A stretch of DNA of 64,000 nt from Telmatactis stephensoni (Eukaryota; Cnidaria; Anthozoa; Actiniaria; Isophelliidae). Shown here piece after piece: positions 13,101 to 22,584 of this stretch. The stretch lies in the NCBI GenBank assembly GCA_029948255.1, contig JALIZF010001940.1, positions 3,409,001-3,473,000 of the forward strand. The letters are read 5' to 3'. The position numbers were made by a program, and so were the translations under genes. The notes beneath the pieces are model-generated. The model saw nothing but the letters and a program-made list of their open reading frames with translations. It did not search any database and was not told where the DNA came from. The stretch's first letter is position 1. Each line of letters opens with the position of its first letter.

Positions 13101-13675
13101 CCTTAAATGCGCAATCTCTTGGCTGCGCTGCTGGACTACTATTGATTCTTGTTTTAGTTTGTTTTAGTTGAGCAAGTAAAAAACGCACGCGCATTGTCTC
13201 TGTACTGTAATATAAACTTAACACGCTCGGAGATGTAGAGCACAAGAAAAGCAAGCTTAGGAACACGAGGCGTAGCCGAGTGTTTCTCTTGCTTTTGGAG
13301 TGCTCTACATCTTCCAGAATGTTTGTATCACAGTACAGAGATATAAGCGAGCGTTTTATATTGCTTTTATAAAATGCTGTGAACCGTTAGTGCGAGCCAA
13401 TGTCTCTGTCCCTCTGATATAAACTACAGCAGCTAAATCAATCAGCGCGTGCTTTATATCCTCAATTTTTATTAGAAATTCGAGAGAGTATTTAAATATT
13501 TATTCTTGTTTTGCTAGGGGAGTGTTGGAGTGGTCCATCGGCCGTCAAGACGTTCGATCGAGATGGCGAGTCGTCTCGGTGTGTGAGCAAGAAATTCAGA
13601 CCATGCAAACCTGATGACAAATATTGCGTTGGAAAGCAGTACACAAACTTCGTTTATAGAATAAGTATGAGTCAG

Positions 13676-13714
<39 letters not shown>

Positions 13715-14616
13715 GTTCCATGGAATTAATTAGCAGAGAGTAATTTGAAGATTTAATTATCTACATCGCGGCCTAGGATGAACTACAAGGGTGTAAGTCA
13801 ACGTGGTCGCGTTGAAGGCCTGTAAATGCCGCTCCCGCCATACAACCCATGTCTGATCACGGAGCACAGCTAATATATAATAATCGCTAAGATATATATC
13901 ATAATAAAATAAAATATCTTTTTATATGATTATGCATTATTACTCCATCACCATAATAAATTCTCAAAGTTTGATGTTTTAGCTATTGCACATGCGCACT
14001 ATGAATATCTATTTTCCTTCCCAGAGGATCCTTGCGACATAACATATACACAACTTGGTTGCTATAGCGACAAGCTGGATAGTCCACGCCCCATTCCAGT
14101 TCTGATGTCCACGGAACAAGACAAGTTGAGCCCAGCGTTCAACGGCTACGCTATCGACTTCCGACGATGGGACGACCACATGGAAGGGATGATTTGCCGC
14201 TGTGCAAAACGATCGTTTAGGCAGCAAGTATAAAATATTTGGCATGCAATCTTATGGTAAGAGCTCACTTATGAGGCCGAAACAAAAGTCTAGGTTTTAC
14301 GAGCAACGGAAGCGGAATCTGAAGCATTCAACATTCGCAGACTCAGTAATGCACTGCTCATTGTCTTTCTCTCACGAAATTCAATACGAGTCATGCAATA
14401 TTCAAAGAGAGAAAAATTCAAACTTTTGAACCTTCTTTTGAACGTAGCCAAGGTTGTCTACCTCCTTCTATATCCATTTTTGTTTTTGTTTGTTTGTTTT
14501 GTTTTGTTTTGTTTTGTTTTGTTTTGTTTTGTTTTGTTTTGTTTTGTTTTTGTGTTGTTTGTTTTGTTTTGTTTTGTTTTGTTTGTGTTTGTTTTGTTTT
14601 TGTTTTGTTTGTTTTG

Positions 14617-14647
<31 letters not shown>

Positions 14648-17600
14648 TGTTTTGTTTTGTTTTGTTTTGTTTTGTTTTGTTTTGTTTTGTTTTGTTTTGT
14701 TTTGTTTTGTTTTGTTTTGTTTTTGCTACAACATTTTTAAAATAGAAATTGAAATTAGATATAAATTCATTATTCAGTATTCGAGACAAACATTACAAAA
14801 GCAAGATACACAGATACATAGGACCGTTCCGAAATTTCCCAGAATTCATCATGATTAGCGCGCGCAAGCAAGATCAGGGTAAAAATCTTCATCGGGAACT
14901 ATTGCATTTATACAAGAAAAACGTTGGTTATGTAATTTTAAAAATAGTATCAACGTTAGAGAATTTCCTCGTAGCCCTTCTTCTGTACTTTTATCGGAAT
15001 TTGAAGGTACTACACTCATTTTCTGCTGAATTGTTTTAGTGTGTCTGCGGCTTGCTTTAATATTTTTTTACCCTAGGCCTGAACTCGCTTGCGCGCTGAA
15101 TCATAATAAATTCTGGGAAACTCCGTAAAGATCTACTTCATGCTGGAATTCAAATTTCACGCCATCGAACGTCACGTGATGATTATCATTCAAATTCATA
15201 CGAGCAGTCAAGGCATCCATTTGAATGAATTGCACCATCAAGACCATCAAAGCTCCTGCATTTTCATGTAGCTTTGAACAAGCAGTGCAATTTAGCCCAA
15301 TGCATATAGAAGGACACTTTTACGTACTTGTTGAGCTATGCGACTTAACTGTGAATGACTCGGGTGTAATTCAAACTTCAAACTTTGAAGGAAACTAAGC
15401 TTGGGATTGAAAATAGTTCCGAGCAAGCAATATACTCCGTCTAAACCAAGAGAAACGACGCGTAATTAATTGTCAAGTGAACACAGGTACAGGTATTTCA
15501 GATAAATACTTCAGCTAATTAGTAGTGTTCTCGGACGGTAGCTTTCATCATATTGCACCTAGAGCAGCTTCGCACGTCTTTTTGTGCTTTCTGTGGCACT
15601 GAGGGTGACCGAGCTACCGCCGGAATTAAAACGTCCTCACTCTTCATCTAGCGACATTAATCATGTAATTATTCATAGGTCACCATTGTTTTCATGGTTT
15701 TGTAAACAAACTTTCGTACCGTGTAAAACACGAGTATGATTGATAAAAGCTTTTATCAAATATTTTCATAGTTTTTAACTCAGTAAACTACACTCGGCGG
15801 CTTTCCTCTCTCGTGAATTGCGCGAAAGGAATACCACGTTTTGCAGTAATGTTGCTTACAATTATGTGCGAGCACACTTGTGGCCAACAAAGGAGAAATG
15901 TTAACATCTGAAAATGGCCTATAAAACTGTTGTAAAACAAATAATGGCTGTAAATACTTTTCCATAGACCACAGCTGCTTTCAAAGTTTGTCTTGGCCGA
16001 GGCTACATGAATACACAAAAGGAAACCAGTCATCCATAGCCAGCATTTTTTGTTTTTTGTTTTATCCATGCTAGCCTCAGTGTATCAAGTAATTTTGAAA
16101 CTGGTCAACTACTAAGGGGGTGTTTACATGGCACTAGGATCGTCCTAGTAGACGAATCATCCTACCTGCTATACATTTACTGCATTCTGTTTTCATGGAA
16201 ATTTGTGTCTTCACTTCGGGTACTAGGATCATCCTACTAAACAGAATGCAGTATAGATGTATAACAAGTAGAATGATTCGCCTGCTAGGATGATCCTAGT
16301 GTCATGTAAACAACCCTCAATTATCATCTCTTGTATTTCAGGTGAGTGTTGGAGTGGAGAGGGAGAAAAGACCTATCGACGTGATGGCACCACAAATCGC
16401 TGCGTCACCAATACATTCACCACCTGTCCCCCTAAAAGTTTGCACTGTGTGGGAGAGGTCGCAGCAAACTATGTCTACTATGTTACTTGTAAGTTATTTG
16501 AATATACATCAACCACTTTATTTAATTTGATACCGGCATTAGAGAATGTGGTTAAGGGATCGAGAGTGTGGGTGGAATGTCCTCGTAAAAAATTCCTGGG
16601 AGTGCCCCCAGATTTTGGGCCAGGTCCCCTTTGGTAAAATGGCGTATATATTTCTTAATTGTTAAACGTTTACCTTATCCTTTTTTCAAATACTGGTTTT
16701 AATTTCCGTTAATTAATTAATTACCTACAGTTCTTAATTATAGTAAAGGTCAAGCAGAACGTCACGTAGAGTGTTGAATTTTAGAAATATCATAAGGCCG
16801 AGATTTTTGCTTTCATTTGTTCCATATAGAGATCAAAAAACATGTAAAATAATAAGTTCTTTAATAGTGGTTTTCATTGTAAAATTATCACTTCTGCGAA
16901 TGACTAAGAATAGTAAGATTACTAGCTTCGCGAGAACAGCTGTTCTAAACATGACCTGCAAAATGTTTACGCCGTCTCACAGAGACAATATGGAAGACAG
17001 AGACTCCTATTCATGGACCTCTGAGTTGTCCGAATATAGAGGTGTCTGTAACATATACTAATAGTTATACAATGGTTTCGAGTGGAATACCGTGGAATAC
17101 ACCGTGAGTCCTTTGTGTTTTTTTCTAGTATACTACTTGTCAAGTGACGAGTAGGATATCTACAGCTGTAAGAAACCATTGTATAACTATTATATCCCAC
17201 ACTATAGAAAATACAACCAATTATCGCAATGACTGATGGGAAGAAACAGTTGAATACTTCTGAATATACAACGGACTTACTGCTTTCTGATTGGCTGTAT
17301 TTTCTATGGTGTGGGATAAAGAGGTGTATCTGTTCTAGAGGTGTCTGTATTCTAGAGGTGTCTGCATTCTAGAGGTGTCTGTATTGTAGAGGTGTCTGTA
17401 TTGTAGAGGTGTCTGTATTCTAGAGGTGTCTGTATTCTAGAGGTGTCTGTATTCTAGAGGTGTCTGTATTCTATAGGTGTCTGCATTCTAGAGGTGTCTG
17501 TATTCTAGAGGTGTCTGTATTCTAGAGGTGTCTGTATTCTAGAGGTGTCTGTATTCTAGAGGTGTCTGTATTCTAGAGGTGTCTGTATTCTAGAGGTGTC

Positions 17601-19039
17601 TATATTCTAGAGGTGTCTGTATTCTAGAGGCGTCTGTATACTAGAGTTGTCTGTATTCTAGACGTATCTGTCTATTTCAGCTTGTGACGTCAAATTCGAA
17701 GCTGCCGGCTGTTACCATGACGACCTAGTTCACCCCAGGCCCCTACCTGACCTGATCCTCACCGAAAGGGACTCGACCAGTCCTGTTTTCAACGGTAAAC
17801 GAATTGATTGGCAAAACTGGGATATATATCTACCTGAGTTCGTCTGTAGATGTGCCAAACAAGCCAAGGAGTTCAAATATGACGTGTTTGGGGTGCAATT
17901 CTTCGGTAAGTTTAAAGATATTTTGAACCTTACGTAACTGGATGTAGTATACGTTACCGGCGGCGGTTATGGTACAAAAATGCGCACGTAAAACTGACGC
18001 AACCTCGGATGTGTGTAGTTATTTTCTCAAGTTTGTGCGATAAATGCAGCAGGTTTTAAGGTTACGAAATCTGCGCAATCAAAGATCAATTTTTTTTCCA
18101 ACTCAGTTTGACAAACACATTATTACATTATTATTTCCCTGTTGTACACCTTTTGATCAATTAACACACCAATGACTTTAGCCATCTGAACAATGTCTAA
18201 TCAAATTCGTTTGATCAGAATCGATCAATCAAAATTGCATGCAATCAGTTTATTGATCGATCAATCGATCAATTAATCAATCAATCAAACTTCAATTAAT
18301 TAGTCAAAATCAGTTAGTTGATCGATTTTCACAATCAGTCAATTAATCATTCAGTTAATCAATTATAATCAATCAATCAATCAATCAATAAGCATTAAAT
18401 CTTATCAATCTATCTGTTAATATACCCAATTGTTCATCATCGACCGCAAAAGTTTTCATAAACACAGCGAATAAATAACTGTAAAGCAAAAAAAAGTGAA
18501 TGGTTACTTTTCAGGACCATTCACTTGTTCACAGTGAGAGAGAGAAAACCCGTTCGCACTTGTCCCTGCCTAACAATTTTAACATTGTTAAAATACGCAC
18601 TAAAAGCACCAAGCTCTGACTGGTGCTAGAAATGGGGCCCTAGCTGCTCCCATTCATTTTTGTTGTACAATTTCTGTAAGTCCGTCCACAATCCTTGTCA
18701 TTTTGATTTTCATGGTGTACATTAGGCCCTTAGAGCGATGTTAATGGATCTCCCCACCAGTAGTCTATATTATCATTCATTGCGCATGCGTCAAACATCC
18801 AATCGTGCCAATAACTTTGGCAAATGAATGTAATTTGAAACTTCGGTAATATACCAAGTTATGACAAATATTTCTATATTTTAGGGGAATGTTGGTCCGG
18901 CAAGAACGGATTGACCTCGTATAACAGAAACGGGTTATCTGAGAAATGCATTGGGCCTGGGTACCAGCCGTGTAAGACTGGGTCCAAGACCTGTATAGGT
19001 ATGGCCAGCACGAACTACGTGTACAAGATTGTACCGTGA
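10163..19039 (+). CDS. Secreted cysteine-rich modular protein, four A-B modules (9 exons, one apparent frameshift)
   Basis: The exons are 10163-10211, 11541-11759, 12027-12173, 12815-13048, 13518-13664, 14025-14256, 16342-16488, 17681-17905 and 18885-19039 (TGA). All splice sites are GT-AG and all introns are phase 1. Exon 1 is a 49-nt signal-peptide exon (MIVQLEIMLIVMAAFK), the same length as in the upstream paralogue. Exons 2, 4, 6 and 8 are A modules (GC[FY].D, PLP, ERD, IDW.NW, CRCAK, FG.QF[YF]G). Exons 3, 5, 7 and 9 are B modules (GECWSG, R.G.S..C, C, C[VI]G, N[FY]VY). The first three B exons are exactly 147 nt. Exon 6 is 232 nt and has one base too many in the CGTTTAGG stretch near 14212-14216, so strict translation stops at TAA 14230-14232, inside the third A module. 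The base may be an assembly error, an allele or a true inactivating change. The gene is a tandem paralogue of 4172-8040. A TATA-like CATAAATGA near 9988 is a weak promoter candidate. Function is unknown; the protein is probably extracellular. Confidence 0.78.
11406..11519. repeat. GGAA microsatellite
   Basis: Imperfect, then regular, GGAA units end about 20 bases before the acceptor of exon 2 of the second modular gene. The rest of that intron (10212-11405) shows nothing I recognise. Confidence 0.9.
12190..12368. mobile_element. Foldback MITE (GATGTAGAGC family), copy 1
   Basis: The left part reads GCTTGTCTCTGTGATAAACA...GGGGGATGTAGAGC. The right part is its inverse, CTGTACATCTTCCAGAGTGT...ACAGAGACATAAGC, with CGAGGCGTAGTCGAG in the middle. 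The same family recurs at 13180-13357 and, with a different core, at 25405-25740. It lies in intron 3 of the second modular gene. Confidence 0.7.
12650..12775. repeat. (CAACA)n and AAC-rich microsatellite
   Basis: A run of regular CAACA pentamers flanked by AAC triplets, about 40 bases before the acceptor of exon 4 of the second modular gene. Confidence 0.97.
13180..13357. mobile_element. Foldback MITE (GATGTAGAGC family), copy 2
   Basis: The left arm has GTCTCTGTACTGTAATATAA and GAGATGTAGAGCAC. The right arm is its inverse, GTGCTCTACATCTTCC and CACAGTACAGAGATATAAGC. The middle has CGAGGCGTAGCCGAG. It lies in intron 4 of the second modular gene and belongs to the same family as 12190-12368. 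Confidence 0.75.
13677..13712. repeat. (CAT)n microsatellite
   Basis: About 11 CAT triplets begin only some 12 bases after the exon 5 donor at 13665 of the second modular gene. Confidence 0.97.
14478..14724. repeat. (TTTTG)n microsatellite
   Basis: About 240 bases of TTTTG pentamers with a few TTTG interruptions in intron 6 of the second modular gene. All three forward frames stay open as Cys/Phe/Leu/Val-rich nonsense, and the reverse frame as Lys/Gln/Thr/Asn-rich nonsense. The rest of this intron (14725-16115) has no recognised feature. Confidence 0.98.
16116..16318. mobile_element. MITE with GGGTGTTTACATG-type terminal inverted repeats
   Basis: The left end (GGGGGTGTTTACATGGCACT, then AGGATCGTCCTAGTAGACG) is inverted at the right end (CGCCTGCTAGGATGATCCT, then AGTGTCATGTAAACAACCC). 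Arms of about 50 bases enclose a further inverted TACTGCATTCTGTTT/AAACAGAATGCAGTA pair. It carries no coding capacity and sits just before exon 7 of the second modular gene. Confidence 0.75.
17060..17316. mobile_element. Two adjacent inverted-repeat elements inside a minisatellite
   Basis: AATAGTTATACAATGGTTT at 17060 is repeated in inverse at about 17173-17191. TCCCACACTATAGAAAATAC at 17195 is repeated in inverse up to 17316. A single unit of the downstream 17-bp repeat (AGAGGTGTCTGTA) lies left of the pair at about 17038. This suggests that the elements landed inside an older, longer array. Confidence 0.6.
17321..17672. repeat. 17-bp minisatellite in intron 7 of the second modular gene
   Basis: About 20 tandem copies of GAGGTGTCTGTATTCTA with few substitutions. 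They end roughly 10 bases before the acceptor of exon 8 (17681), so the array runs into the polypyrimidine region of the splice site. Confidence 0.97.
18160..18410. repeat. Irregular ATCA/CAAT-rich tract
   Basis: Imperfect ATCAATCA units with several TGATCGAT palindromes in the last intron of the second modular gene. The remainder of that intron (17906-18159 and 18411-18884) shows nothing I recognise. Confidence 0.7.
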
Positions 19040-20628
19040 AGGACTGGAACTACAGACTAGATCCAGGACTTAACACTTTGCTGATGGTCGAGATGTACTG
19101 GGTACTATATAAACTGTCTTGTTTTGTCTTCTTCGCTGTGGTTTATTACTTATTTGTTAATCGATTTTTCTACTCTACTGTTACTATGACAACACTGTAT
19201 AAGCTAAAGTATTGCTAAAACGTTGACGGTCGGAGTTCTGAATCTGAATCTGACATCTGAGACCTGACTATAGCTGTAAATTTGGATATATACAAAGCCA
19301 AATGACATAGTATATTATTGTAATATGGGAATATATATATAGTCAACTGTATAAAGGTTGTAGTCTCCACATATCAACATATATTATTAATGCATAGAAT
19401 ATTTCAAGGGCGTTAATGATGCGGTGTTCTCTAAAGTAATGTGATACTTTTTAAGTGCTTGCACTCTAGTGTCAACAGAATTTTAAAATTCTAGTGTCAG
19501 AAATGCATCAAGTCTTTTCTCAACTTGTAAGAATCTCATTATATATGTGTATATGTTCATATAATCTATGTTTATACACTGTGATACACTTTGATTTAGA
19601 ACTGTGCTTTGTGTTTAAATCAGGAAACTCAAAACGCAAAAGAAAATCCCTTTGCCTCAATGTTTCAGATTTGACCAACGTCAACGTATTTTGTGTGCCC
19701 GATATCGTTTTATGTGAAAGAGGTGTATACACCGATATTGTGAACACTGACAGTAATTGAATTCAGATCCCAACTGCTTGTATGAGTGGCTGTTGAACAA
19801 AGAGAGAATAGATAAAGAAAGGAATTGAAAAAATTGTCTGCTTGTTTGCTTGTTTTCTGTGTAACTTTATAGCTTTTTTTCCATTTTATTCTTTTGCACG
19901 AAACTTGTCTCGCAATGGCATTGCAAAACAAGTTGTAATAACCTAATTTTCAAGGGCGTTACACGTTGCTAAGCCAACAATAGATAATTGCAATCGTTTT
20001 CTCGCGATGGCTTAGCACGATGCAGCGTATATTACACGCTGTCATGGTTCGAGCAACTCTTTTTGCGACGCAATGGCGAGTTTCAGAGAAAAATTACACC
20101 TTGTCCGCACTTTTAGTCTATATTCCTTTTTTAAAAACTTGTATATATTCTAGTAATAAATGTCAAATAAAAAATGATACCATATAAATTATTCTATTCA
20201 AATTGACTAAACATTTTGTACATTAATGGCCAATATCTACTGAAGAAACGTGTATGATACGTCGTTTTGCACCACATCAGTTTTCAGGAGAACTTGCTAG
20301 AACTAATTATGAGCTAATTAGTGAGTGGGTGTTTGCCCATTAACCATCATCAAGCAATTAAGTTGCAGTGTACATTAATAACCGATAAAAAGGCCAATTA
20401 GTGCTTTATCATCATTCTGTCTCATACTGTTATGTTTTTCTAATCTTAAACAAAATTCCACTTAATTACAATAACAAAGACTGAATTTCATGACATGAAC
20501 AACGGATATAATGTAGGCGTTTAACTCATCAGACTTTATAACAGTTCCAACATAAGAGGATTTCAAATTACTCCACGAACTACCTCACACTGCCTGATTT
20601 GTCCACTCGAAAACACTTTAACAATCCC
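19040..20628 (+). other. 3' flank of the second modular gene
   Basis: AT-rich non-coding DNA. AATAAA occurs at 20155-20160. At 19947-20045 GCGTTACACGTTGCTAAGCC is partly inverted as GGCTTAGCACG...TATTACACGC, a decayed MITE-like hairpin. No gene is recognised. Confidence 0.4.
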
Positions 20629-20832
20629 TCCCAACAAATCCCTCCATATGCCTTAAACAAAGCCGGTTTTATAGTGACAAAGAACTAATAATTATTCTAG
20701 ATGACTCGCCCGTAGTTCTTATAGAAATTTCTCCCAACAAATCCCTCCATATACCTTAACAAAGCCGGTTTTATAGGGACAAAGAACTAATAATTATTCT
20801 AGATGATTCGCCCGTAGTTCTTATTGAAATTT
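20629..20832. repeat. Two-copy tandem duplication, about 103-bp unit
   Basis: The block starting TCCCAACAAATCCCTCCATA and ending CGCCCGTAGTTCTTAT is present twice head to tail with a few substitutions and a one-base indel. Confidence 0.85.
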
Positions 20833-21387
20833 GGCGCTCCCTGACCTGCCCGATTATGACGTAAACAGCCAAATCCTTGTTTTGGTCTGCTTTTGTAAAG
20901 ACTCTTTAGAAAATGTACGTAAAGCGGACAGAGGGATAGCTTTAGAAGATTAATCTTCTATAAAAAGCTTTGTTTGATATTAATACTAAAACGTCAAAAT
21001 GAGTTAGTGCGGCACACTAACGCGGACACACGCGTTGCTAAAAAAAGAAAGATGGTGTCGAGTATATTGTTCAAAGGCACGCTCAGACGAAGCTCTTTTT
21101 CATAAAATTACAATAACGGAAGTCGTTGAAATCGTATCTCTTGAAAAAACCATGACTTTGTAAACAAATTGGAAACTATTTTAGTTTTAAGATATTTGAT
21201 CCCAAAGTGATAACTAAAGGCGTCGAAAGGCTTGTCTAATCTTAAAACAACATCAATTAATCCACTACAAAAACCACTTAATCATATTCAAAAACATTGT
21301 GCTTTGACTCGTTTGGAATAATTCTCTAGGCGCGAGAATATTCGTCTCCAGGATTCTAACAGTTTAGTCGTTTGTGGTTTATATGTA

Positions 21388-21555
21388 ATTGCTGGGTTTC
21401 AAACAGCTGATTAATCTCATTTTCAGCTTCAAGTGGTAGTACAATGTTTGACCACCATGTGCTCACATCCAGAGAATATTCTGTTGAAAATTTGTCCTTC
21501 AGCTGATGAAAGTTCCAGCGAGATTGAAAATGACGTCATATGAAACCCAATAAAC
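21388..21555. mobile_element. Dispersed repeat with ATTGCTGGGTTTCA end, copy 1
   Basis: It begins ATTGCTGGGTTTCAA, contains TTTGACCACCATGTGCTC and CGAGATTGAAAA, and ends with the partial inverse TGAAACCCAATAAAC. A second copy with the same order of motifs is at 53389-53515. It lies about 600 bases upstream of the ankyrin gene at 22147. Confidence 0.55.
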
Positions 21556-22146
21556 GTATTAAAGCATATCGGATACGTTTGGAGGCGGGCAAAGTCGCTT
21601 CAGCCTCCAATAACTTGCCCGTACTACTTAACAAAGGAAAGTGCTTTCAACACTTCCTTTGGGATTTAAAAGAATCGAAGTCTTTGCACGAATAGATTAG
21701 AAAAAACATCCCAGCAGAAACATAGCGGCACTGAAGGAATACAACTTGAAGACGTTAAAGTTTGAAAGGTTGTGTTTTTTTCAAGTGTCCGATTTTGTTG
21801 AACGGGATTTTAATATCTGATTTATCGTCTCATTAGCATCTGAGTTGATAAGCCTCTTTGATAGGCAACGACAGATAATTAACAAATTAGAACATAACCA
21901 CAAGAACATCGACGGACGACGAAGTCTTCAGCGTGGCTCTTTAGCATGTTGCTTTGCTTTCCCCTGATAACTGCCTGATACATAGTCAGACGCCACTTGA
22001 GAACAGAAGAGGCTAATTCAACAACTGTTTGACAACTGATCCATTGGACTTTATTAATCTTTGATTTGGAAGCAATTTTTCTATCAATCAAGCCAATTAT
22101 TAAAAAGGTTGAAGCCTTTGTTCTTCTGTTCCTGGAATTTCAAACC

Positions 22147-22584
22147 ATGCATCGTCGAAGGAAAATCAGTCTGCAAGAACAACTTTTCGCTCAAGAGAAA
22201 GTTTTGGCCGACATACGTGAATGTGACGAATCCAGTTCTTCGCTTGGAGACATGAAGGAAGACGACAGCAAAACAATTACAAACGAGAAAGCTAACTCTG
22301 ACGACGAAAACAAAACGGAACGCAATATCCCCTTTCTTCATAAAGTTGTCGCCGATGGAGACCTAGAATTATTGTCTAAACTCATCGAAAATGGAGCCGA
22401 TGTAAACGTTTGTGACCAAGAAGGTTGGCCACCACTGAATACAGCTATACGATTAGGCAAGACGGAATGTGCTGCCCTGCTTTTAAAACACGGTGCTGGG
22501 GACTTCTTCTTTCAGAGACAGAAAGATCAATACCTACAAAGATTACAGACCTCCAAACGAAGACGAAAATCCCATTGGATCTAA
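22147..22584 (+). CDS. Small ankyrin-repeat protein (145 aa), single exon
   Basis: The frame extends upstream of 22147, but the first ATG is MHRRRKISLQEQ, so I start there. Residues 1-57 are basic, then acidic and Ser-rich, and look unstructured. Residues about 60-90 and 92-121 form two ankyrin repeats (FLHKVVADGDLELLSKLIE, GADVNV, then EGWPPLNTAI, ECAALLLKHGA). A short tail (FFFQRQKDQYLQRL, then SKRRRKSH) is basic. Two repeats are few for a self-standing ankyrin fold, so the protein probably caps or docks onto a partner. The repeats and the FF.RQK..Y..RL tail match the gene at 48572-49033, so the two are paralogues. I see no RVxF motif. The molecular partner is unknown. AATAAA at 23099-23104 is a likely poly(A) signal. 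Confidence 0.75.
   Translation: MHRRRKISLQEQLFAQEKVLADIRECDESSSSLGDMKEDDSKTITNEKANSDDENKTERNIPFLHKVVADGDLELLSKLIENGADVNVCDQEGWPPLNTAIRLGKTECAALLLKHGAGDFFFQRQKDQYLQRLQTSKRRRKSHWI

Noticed and set aside
14393..14858. Long Cys/Phe/Leu/Val-rich and Lys/Gln/Thr-rich open frames
   Set aside because: They are translations of the TTTTG microsatellite, open in several frames at once.
22066..22146. N-terminal extension of the ankyrin protein at 22147
   Set aside because: The extension would start at TTG; the first ATG in frame is at 22147.
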